This document shows positions 27,093-34,934 of a stretch of 64,000 bases of DNA, piece by piece. Both the position numbers and the translations under genes were made by a program. The stretch comes from Synechococcus sp. MU1642 (GTDB lineage: Bacteria; Cyanobacteriota; Cyanobacteriia; PCC-6307; Cyanobiaceae), in assembly GCF_020514115.1 (NCBI RefSeq), contig NZ_VTKZ01000002.1:1-64000 (forward strand). The letters run 5' to 3'. Within the stretch, counting starts at the first letter, position 1, and each line of letters starts with the position of its first letter. The notes below the pieces were generated by a model. The model was not told the DNA's origin. It saw only the letters and a list, made by a program, of their open reading frames with translations, and did not search any database.

Positions 27093-27802
27093 CCGTCCCA
27101 GGCGAGAAAAGCTCCTGACTGTTCTGGGGTCTGTTGCAGCAAAACCTCCACCAACTGCTGAGCGGCCCGTTCGGGGGAGAACAACTTGTCCGGTGCCACG
27201 AAGTTCTGGAAAGGACGGGACAGGGCTGTGTCCGTCGTGCCTGGATGTAGCAGGCTCACAGTGGCCATCGGCCAACGGCGGGCCCATTCAATGCTCAAGC
27301 AGCGCAGCAGTTGGTTCTGAGCCGCCTTGGCCGCTCTGTAGCCGTACCAGCCACCGGTACGGTTGTCGCCAATGCTGCCCACGCGAGCGCTGAGGCTGGC
27401 GAAATGGAAGGGTTGATCCCGCTGCAGCAAAGGCTCGATCGCTTTGGCCAGGAGGATCGGAGCCATGGCATTGATGCCGAATTGCTGCTCCAACTGGTAA
27501 CGCTCGACCTGTTGAAGACGTTTTTCCGGTTGAAGTTCAGGCCCATGTAGACGGCCGCTGCAGTTGAACACCAAACGAAGCGGCAGGCTCTCAGCACGCA
27601 GGCTCATTCCCAATCGATCCAGGTCGCTGTCGTTTTCGAGGTCAAGCTGCAGTGAGGACTCCGGTGGTCCATGGCGTCCGGCTGTCAAAACCTTCAGATG
27701 AGGGCAGCATTTCTTCAGTTGCGCCGCCACTGCTGATCCGATTCCACCGGGGCCAACCACCAGGGCCAGGCCAATCCAGTTGGTCGAGGTTGTTTCGACC
27801 AT
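27074..27802 (-). CDS. Short-chain dehydrogenase/reductase (C-factor-like)
   Basis: A 242-aa SDR. The N-terminal dinucleotide loop is VVGPGGIGSAVA (a variant of TGxxxGxG). The catalytic Ser lies in FASLSARVGS, and the Tyr-Lys pair in WYGYRAAKAAQNQ. The overall pattern is that of C-factor/CsgA-like SDRs, which act on unknown small substrates with NAD(P)H. ATG 27802 gives the expected start. The 3' end overlaps the DUF2237 gene by 19 bp; the upstream neighbour is divergent. Confidence 0.87.
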   Translation of the reverse strand: MVETTSTNWIGLALVVGPGGIGSAVAAQLKKCCPHLKVLTAGRHGPPESSLQLDLENDSDLDRLGMSLRAESLPLRLVFNCSGRLHGPELQPEKRLQQVERYQLEQQFGINAMAPILLAKAIEPLLQRDQPFHFASLSARVGSIGDNRTGGWYGYRAAKAAQNQLLRCLSIEWARRWPMATVSLLHPGTTDTALSRPFQNFVAPDKLFSPERAAQQLVEVLLQQTPEQSGAFLAWDGQSIDW

Positions 27803-27878
27803 GTGATCTTGCTGCGGAGTGGAGACCGTCTAGCGGAAATCAGGCATCATCGGCTGGAGGCTCTGCTAAGCAGCTCTG

Positions 27879-28762
27879 GTGCCGCTTCACCGTTACTTCT
27901 GGCCCCCTGCCGTGCTGGGAAGCCTGCTCATGGCCGCTTTGATCGGCTGGTTGACTAGGCCACTCCGGCAGCGGCTTGATCAGCCAACCTCAGGCCTGCT
28001 TGAGCTGCTCGAGACCGATTCAAGCGTTGGTTCCAGTGTTGTCCTCAGGGTGCCGCCGGTTGCTGATCCTGATCACGTGCCCCTGGAGATCCGCGACGGT
28101 TTGGTCAGCCAAAGTCCCATCTCATCCTTCCAGCCAGGCCCCGACGTTCTGTGTCGCAACCAGAACGGCTCTTTGATTCCTTCTCAACAGCTGGGTAAAA
28201 GGATTGCTTCATCCACCCCAACGGAGATTCATTGCTCCGGCGGGCCTGTTCAGATCAACCAGCACCATTATCGAGGCGATGTATCGCTGCTCAAAGGCCA
28301 AGGTGATTGGCTCCCTGTGGTCTCCCTTGACCTGGAAACCTATGTGGCCTCAGGGGTTGGCGCCGAAATGCCGAGCCAGTGGCATCAGGAAGCCCTGAAG
28401 GCGCAAGCCGTTGCAGCTCGCTCCTATGCGGTGGCGCATCTCGCCAGAACCGCAACAACGGCCATCACCTTGGGGGCACAACCCGTTGGCAGGTATTCGC
28501 AGGGGACAAGAGCACCTCACAGGCGAGTCGCTCAGCCACTCGGGAGACCCGGGAAATGATCCTCAGTTACAGCGGTGGCATTGTGGAGAGCCTTTATGCG
28601 TCAAACGCGAAGGTCAGTGCTGAAGCCCATGGCCATCGCGGCGCCAGCATGAGTCATACCGGGGCACAGCAACTAGCCAGTCAGGGACTTCCCTTCAATG
28701 CCATCCTCGGCAGCTACTACGCAGGAGCCTCGCTGGCACGGTTGACTTGGCATGACCAGTGA
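27879..28762 (+). pseudogene. SpoIID/LytB-domain protein, split by a -1 frameshift
   Basis: The first frame (GTG 27879) encodes an N-terminal membrane anchor (about residues 8-26). It then runs through the SpoIID signature 'LDLETYVASGVGAEMPSQWHQEALKAQAVAARSYA'. It breaks at the G5 run 28472-28476. The continuation lies in the -1 frame (TTRWQVFAG, then EMILSYSGGIVESLYAS, then 'NAILGSYYAGASL') to TGA at 28760-28762. Adding one G would restore an ORF of about 294 codons. It could be a pseudogene, a homopolymer error, or low-level slippage, since GGG can re-pair one base back. SpoIID-type proteins act on peptidoglycan glycan strands. The stop overlaps the next gene start. Confidence 0.8.
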
Positions 28763-29597
28763 ACTGCTTCGAAAAGCGACAGAGGTCACGGTCGCAGCGA
28801 CAGCATCCGGAGCGTTGGTGCCGCTCGACACCTCGTTGACCCACCTCATGGGGGAGGGAGGAAGCCGCTTTGAGTTACGGCATCTCCTCAGCGCCACACC
28901 AAAGCACCTTCGAGCATCGGGTCCCAAGCCGAATCCATTTCTCCCCTGGGATCAACGTCTGGAAGTTGATCGGATTGGTGATTCCCACGTCGTGATCCTG
29001 AACAAATATCCAGTTCAGACTTCCCACATGTTGCTTATCACTCAGGACTGGCAACCCCAGAGCGGTTGGTTGTCCATGGAGGATTGGCAGTCCCTCGCCC
29101 GGATTGATGCGACGACGACGGGGCTGTGGTTTTTCAACAGTGGTCCTGATGCCGGTGCGAGTCAGCCGCACCGGCATCTGCAGTTGTTACCCCGTGCAGC
29201 AGGGGAGCGCATCTGTGCTCGGGACGATTGGTTTCGACGCTGCGCTCAGGACACAACCACGTCTGCTCAGGATCCTCTGTTGCGCAGTTCACGGGTCGCA
29301 GCGATCAGTTCAACCCAGACGGGTGAAACGCTGCAAGAGCTCTATCTCTCTCTCGCAGAAGACCTCGGCCTGGGTTACCCCACCACCGACGACTGCCCTC
29401 GGGGGGCCTACAACCTGCTGCTCTCAAGGGAGTGGATGGCCATCGTTCGCCGCAGAAGGGAGGGCATTCGTGGTTTCAGCGTCAACGCTCTCGGCTTCGC
29501 CGGATCCTTGTTGAGTACCGAGGCCTCCGATCGGCAATGGATTCAGGATTCAGGACCAGAGGCCCTGCTTCAAGCCGTTGTTGACGCTGACGATTGA
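28752..29597 (+). CDS. ATP adenylyltransferase (Ap4A phosphorylase)
   Basis: Degrades diadenosine tetraphosphate by phosphorolysis to ADP and ATP. The 281-aa protein shows NPFLPWDQRLEV and 'VILNKYPVQTSHMLLITQDW'. The HIT-like catalytic motif is GASQPHRHLQLLP, and the C-terminus has YNLLLSREWMAIVRR. These match the bacterial/fungal Ap4A phosphorylase (APA1/2-like) family. The ATG at 28752 lies 11 bases inside the end of the preceding SpoIID frame, suggesting that gene was once, or still is, translated to its end. Confidence 0.9.
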   Translation: MTSELLRKATEVTVAATASGALVPLDTSLTHLMGEGGSRFELRHLLSATPKHLRASGPKPNPFLPWDQRLEVDRIGDSHVVILNKYPVQTSHMLLITQDWQPQSGWLSMEDWQSLARIDATTTGLWFFNSGPDAGASQPHRHLQLLPRAAGERICARDDWFRRCAQDTTTSAQDPLLRSSRVAAISSTQTGETLQELYLSLAEDLGLGYPTTDDCPRGAYNLLLSREWMAIVRRRREGIRGFSVNALGFAGSLLSTEASDRQWIQDSGPEALLQAVVDADD

Positions 29598-29642
29598 ATC
29601 AAAGCTCCGTGACAAAGACGTCACCAGCCACGCATCAGTGCA

Positions 29643-30344
29643 GTGGTGCCACGGATGCCGTGGCTTGCTTGTCTCGGCCAAAGCTGTAGTTGCACTCACA
29701 ACCATCCGTTGGACAGGACCTGCCTTAAGCGTCGAACCCCTCAGATCCAGGACAACCTGCATCTGGTTCAACTCATTGCCCTTCATTACGCCCAGCAGAC
29801 AGCCCTAAAGAAAGACGATCTCTTACAAGTGGGACGTCTGGGCCTGATCAAGGCTTGCAACCTCTAAGACGCCCAGCGGGGGGCAAACTTTCCAAGCTTC
29901 GCCAAGCCGCACATTCGGGGAACCATCCTTCTTTTCCTTCGCGACAGCGTTGGTTTGATTCGACTCCCAAGGGCCGTTGAGGAAAGGGCCATGCGGATAA
30001 TGCGCAGCCCCGGGGGCTCTTTTCTGAGCCCAGCCGATTCACTTGTGGTTGACCAGTACCGCAACAAGCAACACTGGGTGGAATTCAACGACGATCTGCT
30101 AATTAACACCCCGGAAGTTATCTAATTGCTCGAACGTTCAAAAGCCTGTATCAGGGTGAAAAGGCTTTTCTGCAAACTTGAATAAGACGACCAATGCGCC
30201 TTAAAGAGGGTCGTCATCGATGGGATGAGTCTGAGGCAAATAGCTCAACATCTTGGGATTTCAGCGATGACTGTTCAGCGTCGAGTTAAGCGCGGCCCTA
30301 ACAGCCTTTCCAAAGATTTGAACGCTGCTCAGCTGGACGCCTGA
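29643..30344 (+). pseudogene. Sigma-70-family factor with three in-frame TAA stops
   Basis: One frame reads across the whole interval. Sigma region 2 is 'DNLHLVQLIALHYAQQTALK', 'DDLLQVGRLGLIKACNL', a TAA (29865-29867), then DAQRGANFPSFAKPHIRGTI and 'VGLIRLPRAVEERAMRIMR'. Two more TAA codons follow (30123-30125 and 30183-30185). Then comes a region 4 helix-turn-helix, MSLRQIAQHLGISAMTVQRR, ending at 30342-30344. No frameshift is needed, so the gene has been lost by point changes only. It resembles small group 3/4-type sigma factors. An internal ATG at 30225 could in principle give a 39-aa HTH peptide. Confidence 0.8.
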
Positions 30345-30436
30345 GCGTCGCGATCCATTTGTTCTTGGAGAGTTTTGATGGCGGCATTGAGGGCCGACAG
30401 CTGCCGTTCTGCACCATCACGCCAGAACCGCAGCAT
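30329..30436 (-). CDS. 35-aa charged helical peptide
   Basis: ATG 30436 is preceded by AGGAAAGGAAG about six bases upstream, a good ribosome-binding site. The 35-aa product (MLRFWRDGAERQLSALNAAI, then a Gln/Asp-rich tail) looks like a single amphipathic helix. Its 3' end overlaps the last 16 bases of the sigma pseudogene on the other strand. No family is recognised; the longer frame to 30514 has no coding character. Confidence 0.45.
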   Translation of the reverse strand: MLRFWRDGAERQLSALNAAIKTLQEQMDRDAQASS

Positions 30437-30669
30437 CGACAACTTCCTTTCCTGATGCTGGCGGTGCAGGGTCTGGTGATCGGTGCTGGTGCTGCAGCAG
30501 AAAGGAGGAAGCATGTCAGCGTGTCAAATCAGATCAATCCTGACGGATTTCAAGGTCTGGCGCGACTCTCTAATCACTTGGCTCTGGCAGGAGCTGGAAC
30601 TACGGTGTGGGTTCACGACATCCACACTGTGGTGTTGACGTCCTTGCGCACACCACAACAGTAAGCCGC
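30437..30669. other. Intergenic interval upstream of the DUF3370 gene
   Basis: About 230 bases without a supported gene. It probably holds the promoter of the 35-aa peptide (leftward) and of the DUF3370 gene (rightward). No clear operator or hairpin was recognised. Confidence 0.35.
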
Positions 30670-32196
30670 ATGAGTCTCAGGCGAGTCCCGTTATTGGTCT
30701 TGGCCTGTGTCTCGGTTGTGGGACTTGAGTTTGGACTGCAGTGCCGTGCTGAGGCTTATGTCGCCTTAATGGCTGGTCAGCGCGCACGCCCCCTCAACGG
30801 AACCTTTAATAACGTCCCGGTTCTGCATTCCAATCAACCGGAGATCGTCACCGGACCTGGAATCCTGGTGAACACCGATGTCGGATCTGCTGTCGCAGCC
30901 GAGTCAAATCAGCCGCTGCGCAATGCCACTTACACCTTCAATGGTGAGTTCGGCGTTCATATGCATCACAAGTACTACCCCCAAGACCAGTTAAAGCTCG
31001 GTGGACCACGATCCAGGGGCCTGATGACCTTGGCTCTGATCGCGACGAATCCAGGACCGACGTCGATCACGCTGGATTTCGACCGTGGTTCGGTCAAAAA
31101 TAGTTTTGAAGCGCCATATCACCCGAATCGTCTTATGGGGGTCAAACCCCTTGGGAAGCGCCCCTGGAACACCGGTCCTGGCGATGCCACCGCCGTTCAA
31201 CTGCTTCGCGGAGAACTGGATCGCAAATTGCCCGAACGCGTCGTGATCCCTGCTGGAGGACGTCGTGTTGTGTTGCGCACTGTTCTCCCCGCCCGCGGCA
31301 TTGCCAACGGGCTGTTGAAGGGACGCAGCAATGGTCCTTTCACGATGGCTGTTGTTGCTGCTGAGCAATCAGCGCAGGATTCCGATCTCTTTGCGGTTCT
31401 GCAGTCAGGGCGTCTAGCCCCTGGGCGCATTTACTTGAATCGGATTCGAGAGATTCAGCTGGGTCAAGTCTTCTCCCGGGTTGCCGGCGTTGCCCTTGGC
31501 GATGCCTACAAGGCAGAGATCAGCCATGACCTCAACCAGGGTCCACTGCATGTGCCCCTAACAAGCACGAAGCGGCATCACTTCGGCACCAGCGATGTTC
31601 AGGTCAATCCGTTGACTGCACGGATGATCGACTCTGCTCTGAATAACGTTGGCACCTATGGGGTTCGCTACGACGTAACCCTGAATGTTTCGGGGACAGG
31701 GCCCCATCAACTCGTGCTCAGTCACCCGGTTTTGTCTGGCAAGAAGACCTTCACTGCCTTTCGAGGATCGCTTCAGATTGTTCAAAATCGAACCCTTCAA
31801 GAGGTTCACGTTGGCATGCGCTCAGGCGAGAGCCTGGCCTTGGCTGATCTCAATCTGGCACCTGGCACTCGCAAGGTGGTGAAGGTGAGTCTGGTTTATC
31901 CAGCAGATGCCACCCCAGGCCATCTCCTCAGTGTTGTTCCCATTCAGCAGCTGGCCATGCTTCATAGACACCAGCAACAGCAGCGAAATGCCCAGTTAAA
32001 AATTGCGGAAACCAAATCACGGAAGGTGGGGCCGAAAACCGCTCCCCCACCTCCTGAGACAAAGCCCATTGTTGTGAATCCTTCTCCTGGGAAGCCAGCT
32101 CCTGTCATCCCTGCAGTGCTCCCCGTCACCACACCGCGCTACGGCGATGTGATTCGATCTCAACAGCAATGGTTGCTGCAGCTTCAAGGTCGATAA
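30670..32196 (+). CDS. DUF3370 domain secreted protein
   Basis: ATG 30670 gives 508 aa with a signal peptide (about residues 1-28, ending CRAEA). DUF3370 features follow: 'YVALMAGQRARPLNGTFNNVPVLHSNQPE', 'NGEFGVHMHHKYYP', 'LIATNPGPTSITLDF', and 'GVRYDVTLNVSG'. The last 70 residues are Pro/Lys-rich and low complexity, then end in a short Gln-rich helix. The family occurs mainly in cyanobacteria and is of unknown function, likely in the periplasm or cell surface. The frame upstream to 30607 is not used because the signal peptide begins at 30670. Confidence 0.87.
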   Translation: MSLRRVPLLVLACVSVVGLEFGLQCRAEAYVALMAGQRARPLNGTFNNVPVLHSNQPEIVTGPGILVNTDVGSAVAAESNQPLRNATYTFNGEFGVHMHHKYYPQDQLKLGGPRSRGLMTLALIATNPGPTSITLDFDRGSVKNSFEAPYHPNRLMGVKPLGKRPWNTGPGDATAVQLLRGELDRKLPERVVIPAGGRRVVLRTVLPARGIANGLLKGRSNGPFTMAVVAAEQSAQDSDLFAVLQSGRLAPGRIYLNRIREIQLGQVFSRVAGVALGDAYKAEISHDLNQGPLHVPLTSTKRHHFGTSDVQVNPLTARMIDSALNNVGTYGVRYDVTLNVSGTGPHQLVLSHPVLSGKKTFTAFRGSLQIVQNRTLQEVHVGMRSGESLALADLNLAPGTRKVVKVSLVYPADATPGHLLSVVPIQQLAMLHRHQQQQRNAQLKIAETKSRKVGPKTAPPPPETKPIVVNPSPGKPAPVIPAVLPVTTPRYGDVIRSQQQWLLQLQGR

Positions 32197-32220
32197 CCTT
32201 CCCAAAGGTGGATTGAACTT

Positions 32221-33222
32221 TTGAGGGGCGAGGACTCAAAACGTCAACGCATCTCCGTGGAGATGTCAGAGCCCATGGTCGCCTTGATTGACCAGCTCAA
32301 GGGTGAATACGGAGCACGTTCCCGTGGGCGTGTGCTCGAAATGTTGTTGCAGGATCTGATTGACCCTGGCGATTCAGCTTCGGATCCTGAGGTCACTCCC
32401 CTGGTGGACGCTGCTGAACCAGCGTCCACCAACAGGTCCGATGAAGTCACCAGTCTCGTTCTTATCTCAACGGGCAACCATCAAGAAGGCCTTGAAGAAA
32501 CTCCAACCTCAGCTTCTGGGCTTCCCTCTGGGAGTGGTTCCTCGGGCATCGATCTACCGGGGTTCGTCAGTAAGCGCACCAGTCAGCTCAAAGCAACCCT
32601 TCGTTCTACGCAGCAACGGGAATCTCTTCAGAACGATCCCCTTGTCTCAACGGTGGACCCCGCTGAATTAAAGGAGGCCAGTGCTGCAGCTGAAGAGCAC
32701 TGGAGGTCTCTGTATGGCCAACCACCGGGTCCAACCGTGATTGAAGCCGCCATGACCTGGTTGGCGCGTGATGTCTGGTCCAGCACCGATGCGAGTGATG
32801 GGCGTCCATTCACATGGTCTGCAGCCAACGCGGCCGTTGAGACGCTCTGTGTCGGTTGGGAGTCCAGTGATCCATCGCTCGGGCGGGTGATGGTGGTGGC
32901 AGGTGCTCTTGAGGATCCCTTTGCCACGTCCTCATTGGCGGAGCGCATGCCGACTCTGATCCGTCGGTTCGTGAACCGTTTCCGTCGCAGCCGGCAGGTC
33001 ACCTCCTTCGAAACCCTTGAATCAACAATGACGGTGCACGGAGCTCTGAAGCTGTTAGGTCTGTCAACGCAAGCAGGTACCTCGGTCACCCTCAGCTCGA
33101 TTCGGGAGGCTTACAAACAAAGGGCTCTTGAAGAACATCCCGATGCGGGTGGCTCCACCGATGCGATGCGTCGACTCAATGAGGCCTATCGGTTGCTTCG
33201 CGAGCTGTACCGGAACCGATGA
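32221..33222 (+). CDS. J-domain protein with ribbon-helix-helix-like N-terminus
   Basis: TTG 32221 gives 333 aa. The first about 50 residues (RISVEMSEPMVALIDQL, then RGRVLEMLLQDLI) have the pattern of a ribbon-helix-helix fold. A Ser/Thr/Pro-rich linker (about 55-150) and a helical middle (about 150-290) follow. The C-terminus is a J-domain with the HPD tripeptide at about 306-308, in EEHPDAGGSTDAMRRLNEAY. J-domains recruit and stimulate Hsp70. No Gly/Phe or zinc-finger region of a classical DnaJ is present. It begins 24 bases after the DUF3370 gene and is probably co-transcribed with it. The RHH assignment is by eye and uncertain. Confidence 0.75.
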   Translation: MRGEDSKRQRISVEMSEPMVALIDQLKGEYGARSRGRVLEMLLQDLIDPGDSASDPEVTPLVDAAEPASTNRSDEVTSLVLISTGNHQEGLEETPTSASGLPSGSGSSGIDLPGFVSKRTSQLKATLRSTQQRESLQNDPLVSTVDPAELKEASAAAEEHWRSLYGQPPGPTVIEAAMTWLARDVWSSTDASDGRPFTWSAANAAVETLCVGWESSDPSLGRVMVVAGALEDPFATSSLAERMPTLIRRFVNRFRRSRQVTSFETLESTMTVHGALKLLGLSTQAGTSVTLSSIREAYKQRALEEHPDAGGSTDAMRRLNEAYRLLRELYRNR

Positions 33223-33284
33223 CTAGTTGTCGCTTTATAGACGCGCCATAAGACCAGCCTTGAGTCTTATTTGAGATGAATGTG

Positions 33285-33805
33285 TTATTTCTCCTGGCTG
33301 GTTCCGTGGCTGCGAACAATCAACCAAGCGCTGAGGGCCATCATGGCCACAGAGCCGCACAGCGCAGCAGATCGGTGGCGTTGTTCACTTCGAATCCAAT
33401 AATCTTTCTGAACGCAGCGAAAATCAGGCAAACAATAGTCACATTGGACAGGTCTTTTTTCAGGCTTAGCAGGCTGTTCACCGAGAGAATGTTGGTGTGT
33501 TGCTCTGCACCACCCTCAAGGTGTGCACAAGGTCTGAGATCACCAGTTCATAGATGCCGTAGCCAAAGATCAGCAGGGCAATGCCGATTACGAAGTGATC
33601 AACCACTCACCATCTGGGCGATTGTTATGGCAGCAACGCTCTTAGTGCTGAAGGGCAGGCGCATGATCACCAGAAAAGCATTGAAAACTTCAATCGTCCC
33701 GATCACAAAGCATCCAACCCTTCCGAGCAGGCTCAGCACCACCGGCACAATATTGATCAACCGGGATTTCCAGTTCAGCCGCTCAAACCGTCGTTCAATC
33801 CATCG
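33285..33805 (-). pseudogene. UPF0114 (YqhA-like) membrane protein, degraded
   Basis: Translating the minus strand in successive frames recovers pieces of a UPF0114 protein in order. They are 'ERRFERLNWKSRLINIVPVV' and LFVIGT-like helix residues, then VDHFVIGIALLIFGYGIYELVIS in another frame. A third frame gives 'LLSLKKDLSNVTIVCLIF', and a last gives 'MMALSAWLIVRS' ending at TAA 33285-33287. At least three frame changes and an in-frame TGA near 33597 separate them, and no usable start remains. These are clear signs of a pseudogene. The plus-strand frame at 33276-33854 is its shadow. UPF0114 proteins are small inner-membrane proteins of unknown function. Confidence 0.8.
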
Positions 33806-34283
33806 CGCAGATATGGCTCATTCCGATCAACGCAATCGCAAGTCTCGGATGTGACCCAAAACGAGCCTCTATCCAAGTCTTACATAAGACAAGTGCTAAT
33901 CGTCAAGATTCAAAAATTGCCCTGTTTTACTTGTTGAATGCAAAGCGACCAGGGTCGTTGCTCTTCGCTCGATAAATACTTTCTTTGATGCTCCTTGCAA
34001 TGGTCCATGGCCAGTCCAGGGAACATTTGAGACCAGTAAAATGTAGCTGCCTCAGTACTTTTGAGGCTCGCGTACCTGCTGTAAAGACAGGTACGCAACC
34101 TAGCCTGTGTCTTTTTGGGCTTCGAAAGCCTTGATGAAACTCAGTCTCTGTTCGATCGAATGGGAATTGTTTCGGGACTCATTAAGTGTCCTGTCTTGCA
34201 ACTACGAGACTGAAGTCGTGCGTATTAGGTCTTAGATGAGACGCGTATCTGGTCCCATAGCTCGTCTTAAGTGCGACAGCTTG
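33806..34283. other. Gene-free interval with structured DNA
   Basis: No supported coding sequence. It contains a perfect GTCTTA-CA-TAAGAC inverted repeat (33877-33890), the stem-loop series at 34049-34130, and an imperfect relative of the first repeat (34229-34242). A weak 62-codon minus frame (33910-34098) has no coding character. Confidence 0.5.
34049..34130. other. Three consecutive stem-loops (candidate structured RNA)
   Basis: GCCTCA/TGAGGC pairs at 34049-34067. GCGTACCTG/CAGGTACGC, a perfect 9-bp stem, lies at 34070-34096, and GGCTT/AAGCC at 34118-34130. They follow each other in a region without genes. They could fold in RNA from either strand; direction and expression are unknown. 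No T-run follows any stem in the right place, so a simple terminator is unlikely. Confidence 0.4.
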
Positions 34284-34313
34284 ACAATAAAAAAACCGGG
34301 CTCGAAGGCCCGG
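34284..34313 (-). terminator. Rho-independent terminator of apcD
   Basis: On the minus strand, 25 bases after the apcD stop, CCGGGC-CTTCGA-GCCCGG forms a strong GC stem with a short loop. It is followed by a run of seven T and ATT. This is the clearest terminator in the window, as expected for a highly expressed phycobilisome gene. Confidence 0.9.
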
Positions 34314-34339
34314 ATCTTTTGAGGACGTTGATCTTTGAT

Positions 34340-34834
34340 TCAGGTGGATGTTTGCATGCCCTGAATCAAGAAGTCGAAATAGGGAGACGTGAGCTTCTCC
34401 TGCTGTTCCGACAACAGAGTCAGAGAAGCTTCCTTCATGCACTTCATCGCTTCAACCATGCCAGGCATCGGAACACCGAGACTGTTGTACATCTCGCGTG
34501 CGCCCACTAGACCTATCTCCTGGATCATTTCGGTGCTGCCGGCAAGAACTCCGTAGGTGATCAGACGGAGATACCAGCTGTAGTCACGCAGGCATTGAGC
34601 GCGCTGCCGCTGACCGTATGCGTTGCCGCCAGGAGCGACGTACTCCGGTTTGCGACCGAACAATTGCTTGGCGGATTCGTCGACGATCTTCTTTTCGTTC
34701 TCGGTCAGAACCTTGACCACAGAAACGCGCACGGCGCCTTGGTCGAGGAAATCCACCATGGTGCGAAGTTCTCCGCTGGTGGGATACCGCAGATCGTCAT
34801 CGGCCTGGAGGATGAGATCCCGGACAACGCTCAT
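34340..34834 (-). CDS. apcD: Allophycocyanin alpha-B chain (terminal emitter)
   Basis: A phycobilisome core subunit that funnels energy to the photosystems. The 164-aa sequence starts MSVVRDLILQADDDLRYP, and its bilin-binding Cys81 sits in AQCLRDYSWYLRLITYGVLAG. Features such as NEKKIVDESAKQLF and EYVAPGGNAYGQRQ separate ApcD from ApcA. It is monocistronic, divergent from the methyltransferase gene and followed by a strong terminator. It confirms a phycobilisome-bearing cyanobacterium rather than typical Prochlorococcus. Confidence 0.95.
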   Translation of the reverse strand: MSVVRDLILQADDDLRYPTSGELRTMVDFLDQGAVRVSVVKVLTENEKKIVDESAKQLFGRKPEYVAPGGNAYGQRQRAQCLRDYSWYLRLITYGVLAGSTEMIQEIGLVGAREMYNSLGVPMPGMVEAMKCMKEASLTLLSEQQEKLTSPYFDFLIQGMQTST

Positions 34835-34934
34835 GGAACTGGGCAGGCTTCGTGGAGTTTAGTGGTCTCGACCCGTTCACCAGCCCCTTCACTGCCCGGG
34901 TGTTACGCCATTGCAATGGCAGGGAACCGAGAGC

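Noticed and set aside
29643-30344. TAA reassignment or readthrough as an explanation for the sigma frame
   Set aside because: Other genes here end normally at TAA (for example the 64000-window genes rpsR-side and UPF0114 relic stops), and neighbouring loci are decayed, so pseudogene loss is simpler.
33276-33854. Plus-strand open frame of 192 codons
   Set aside because: The minus strand here carries ordered UPF0114 fragments, so this frame is a shadow of a pseudogene.
33910-34098. 62-codon minus frame in the gene-free stretch
   Set aside because: No coding character, and it overlaps the stem-loop series.
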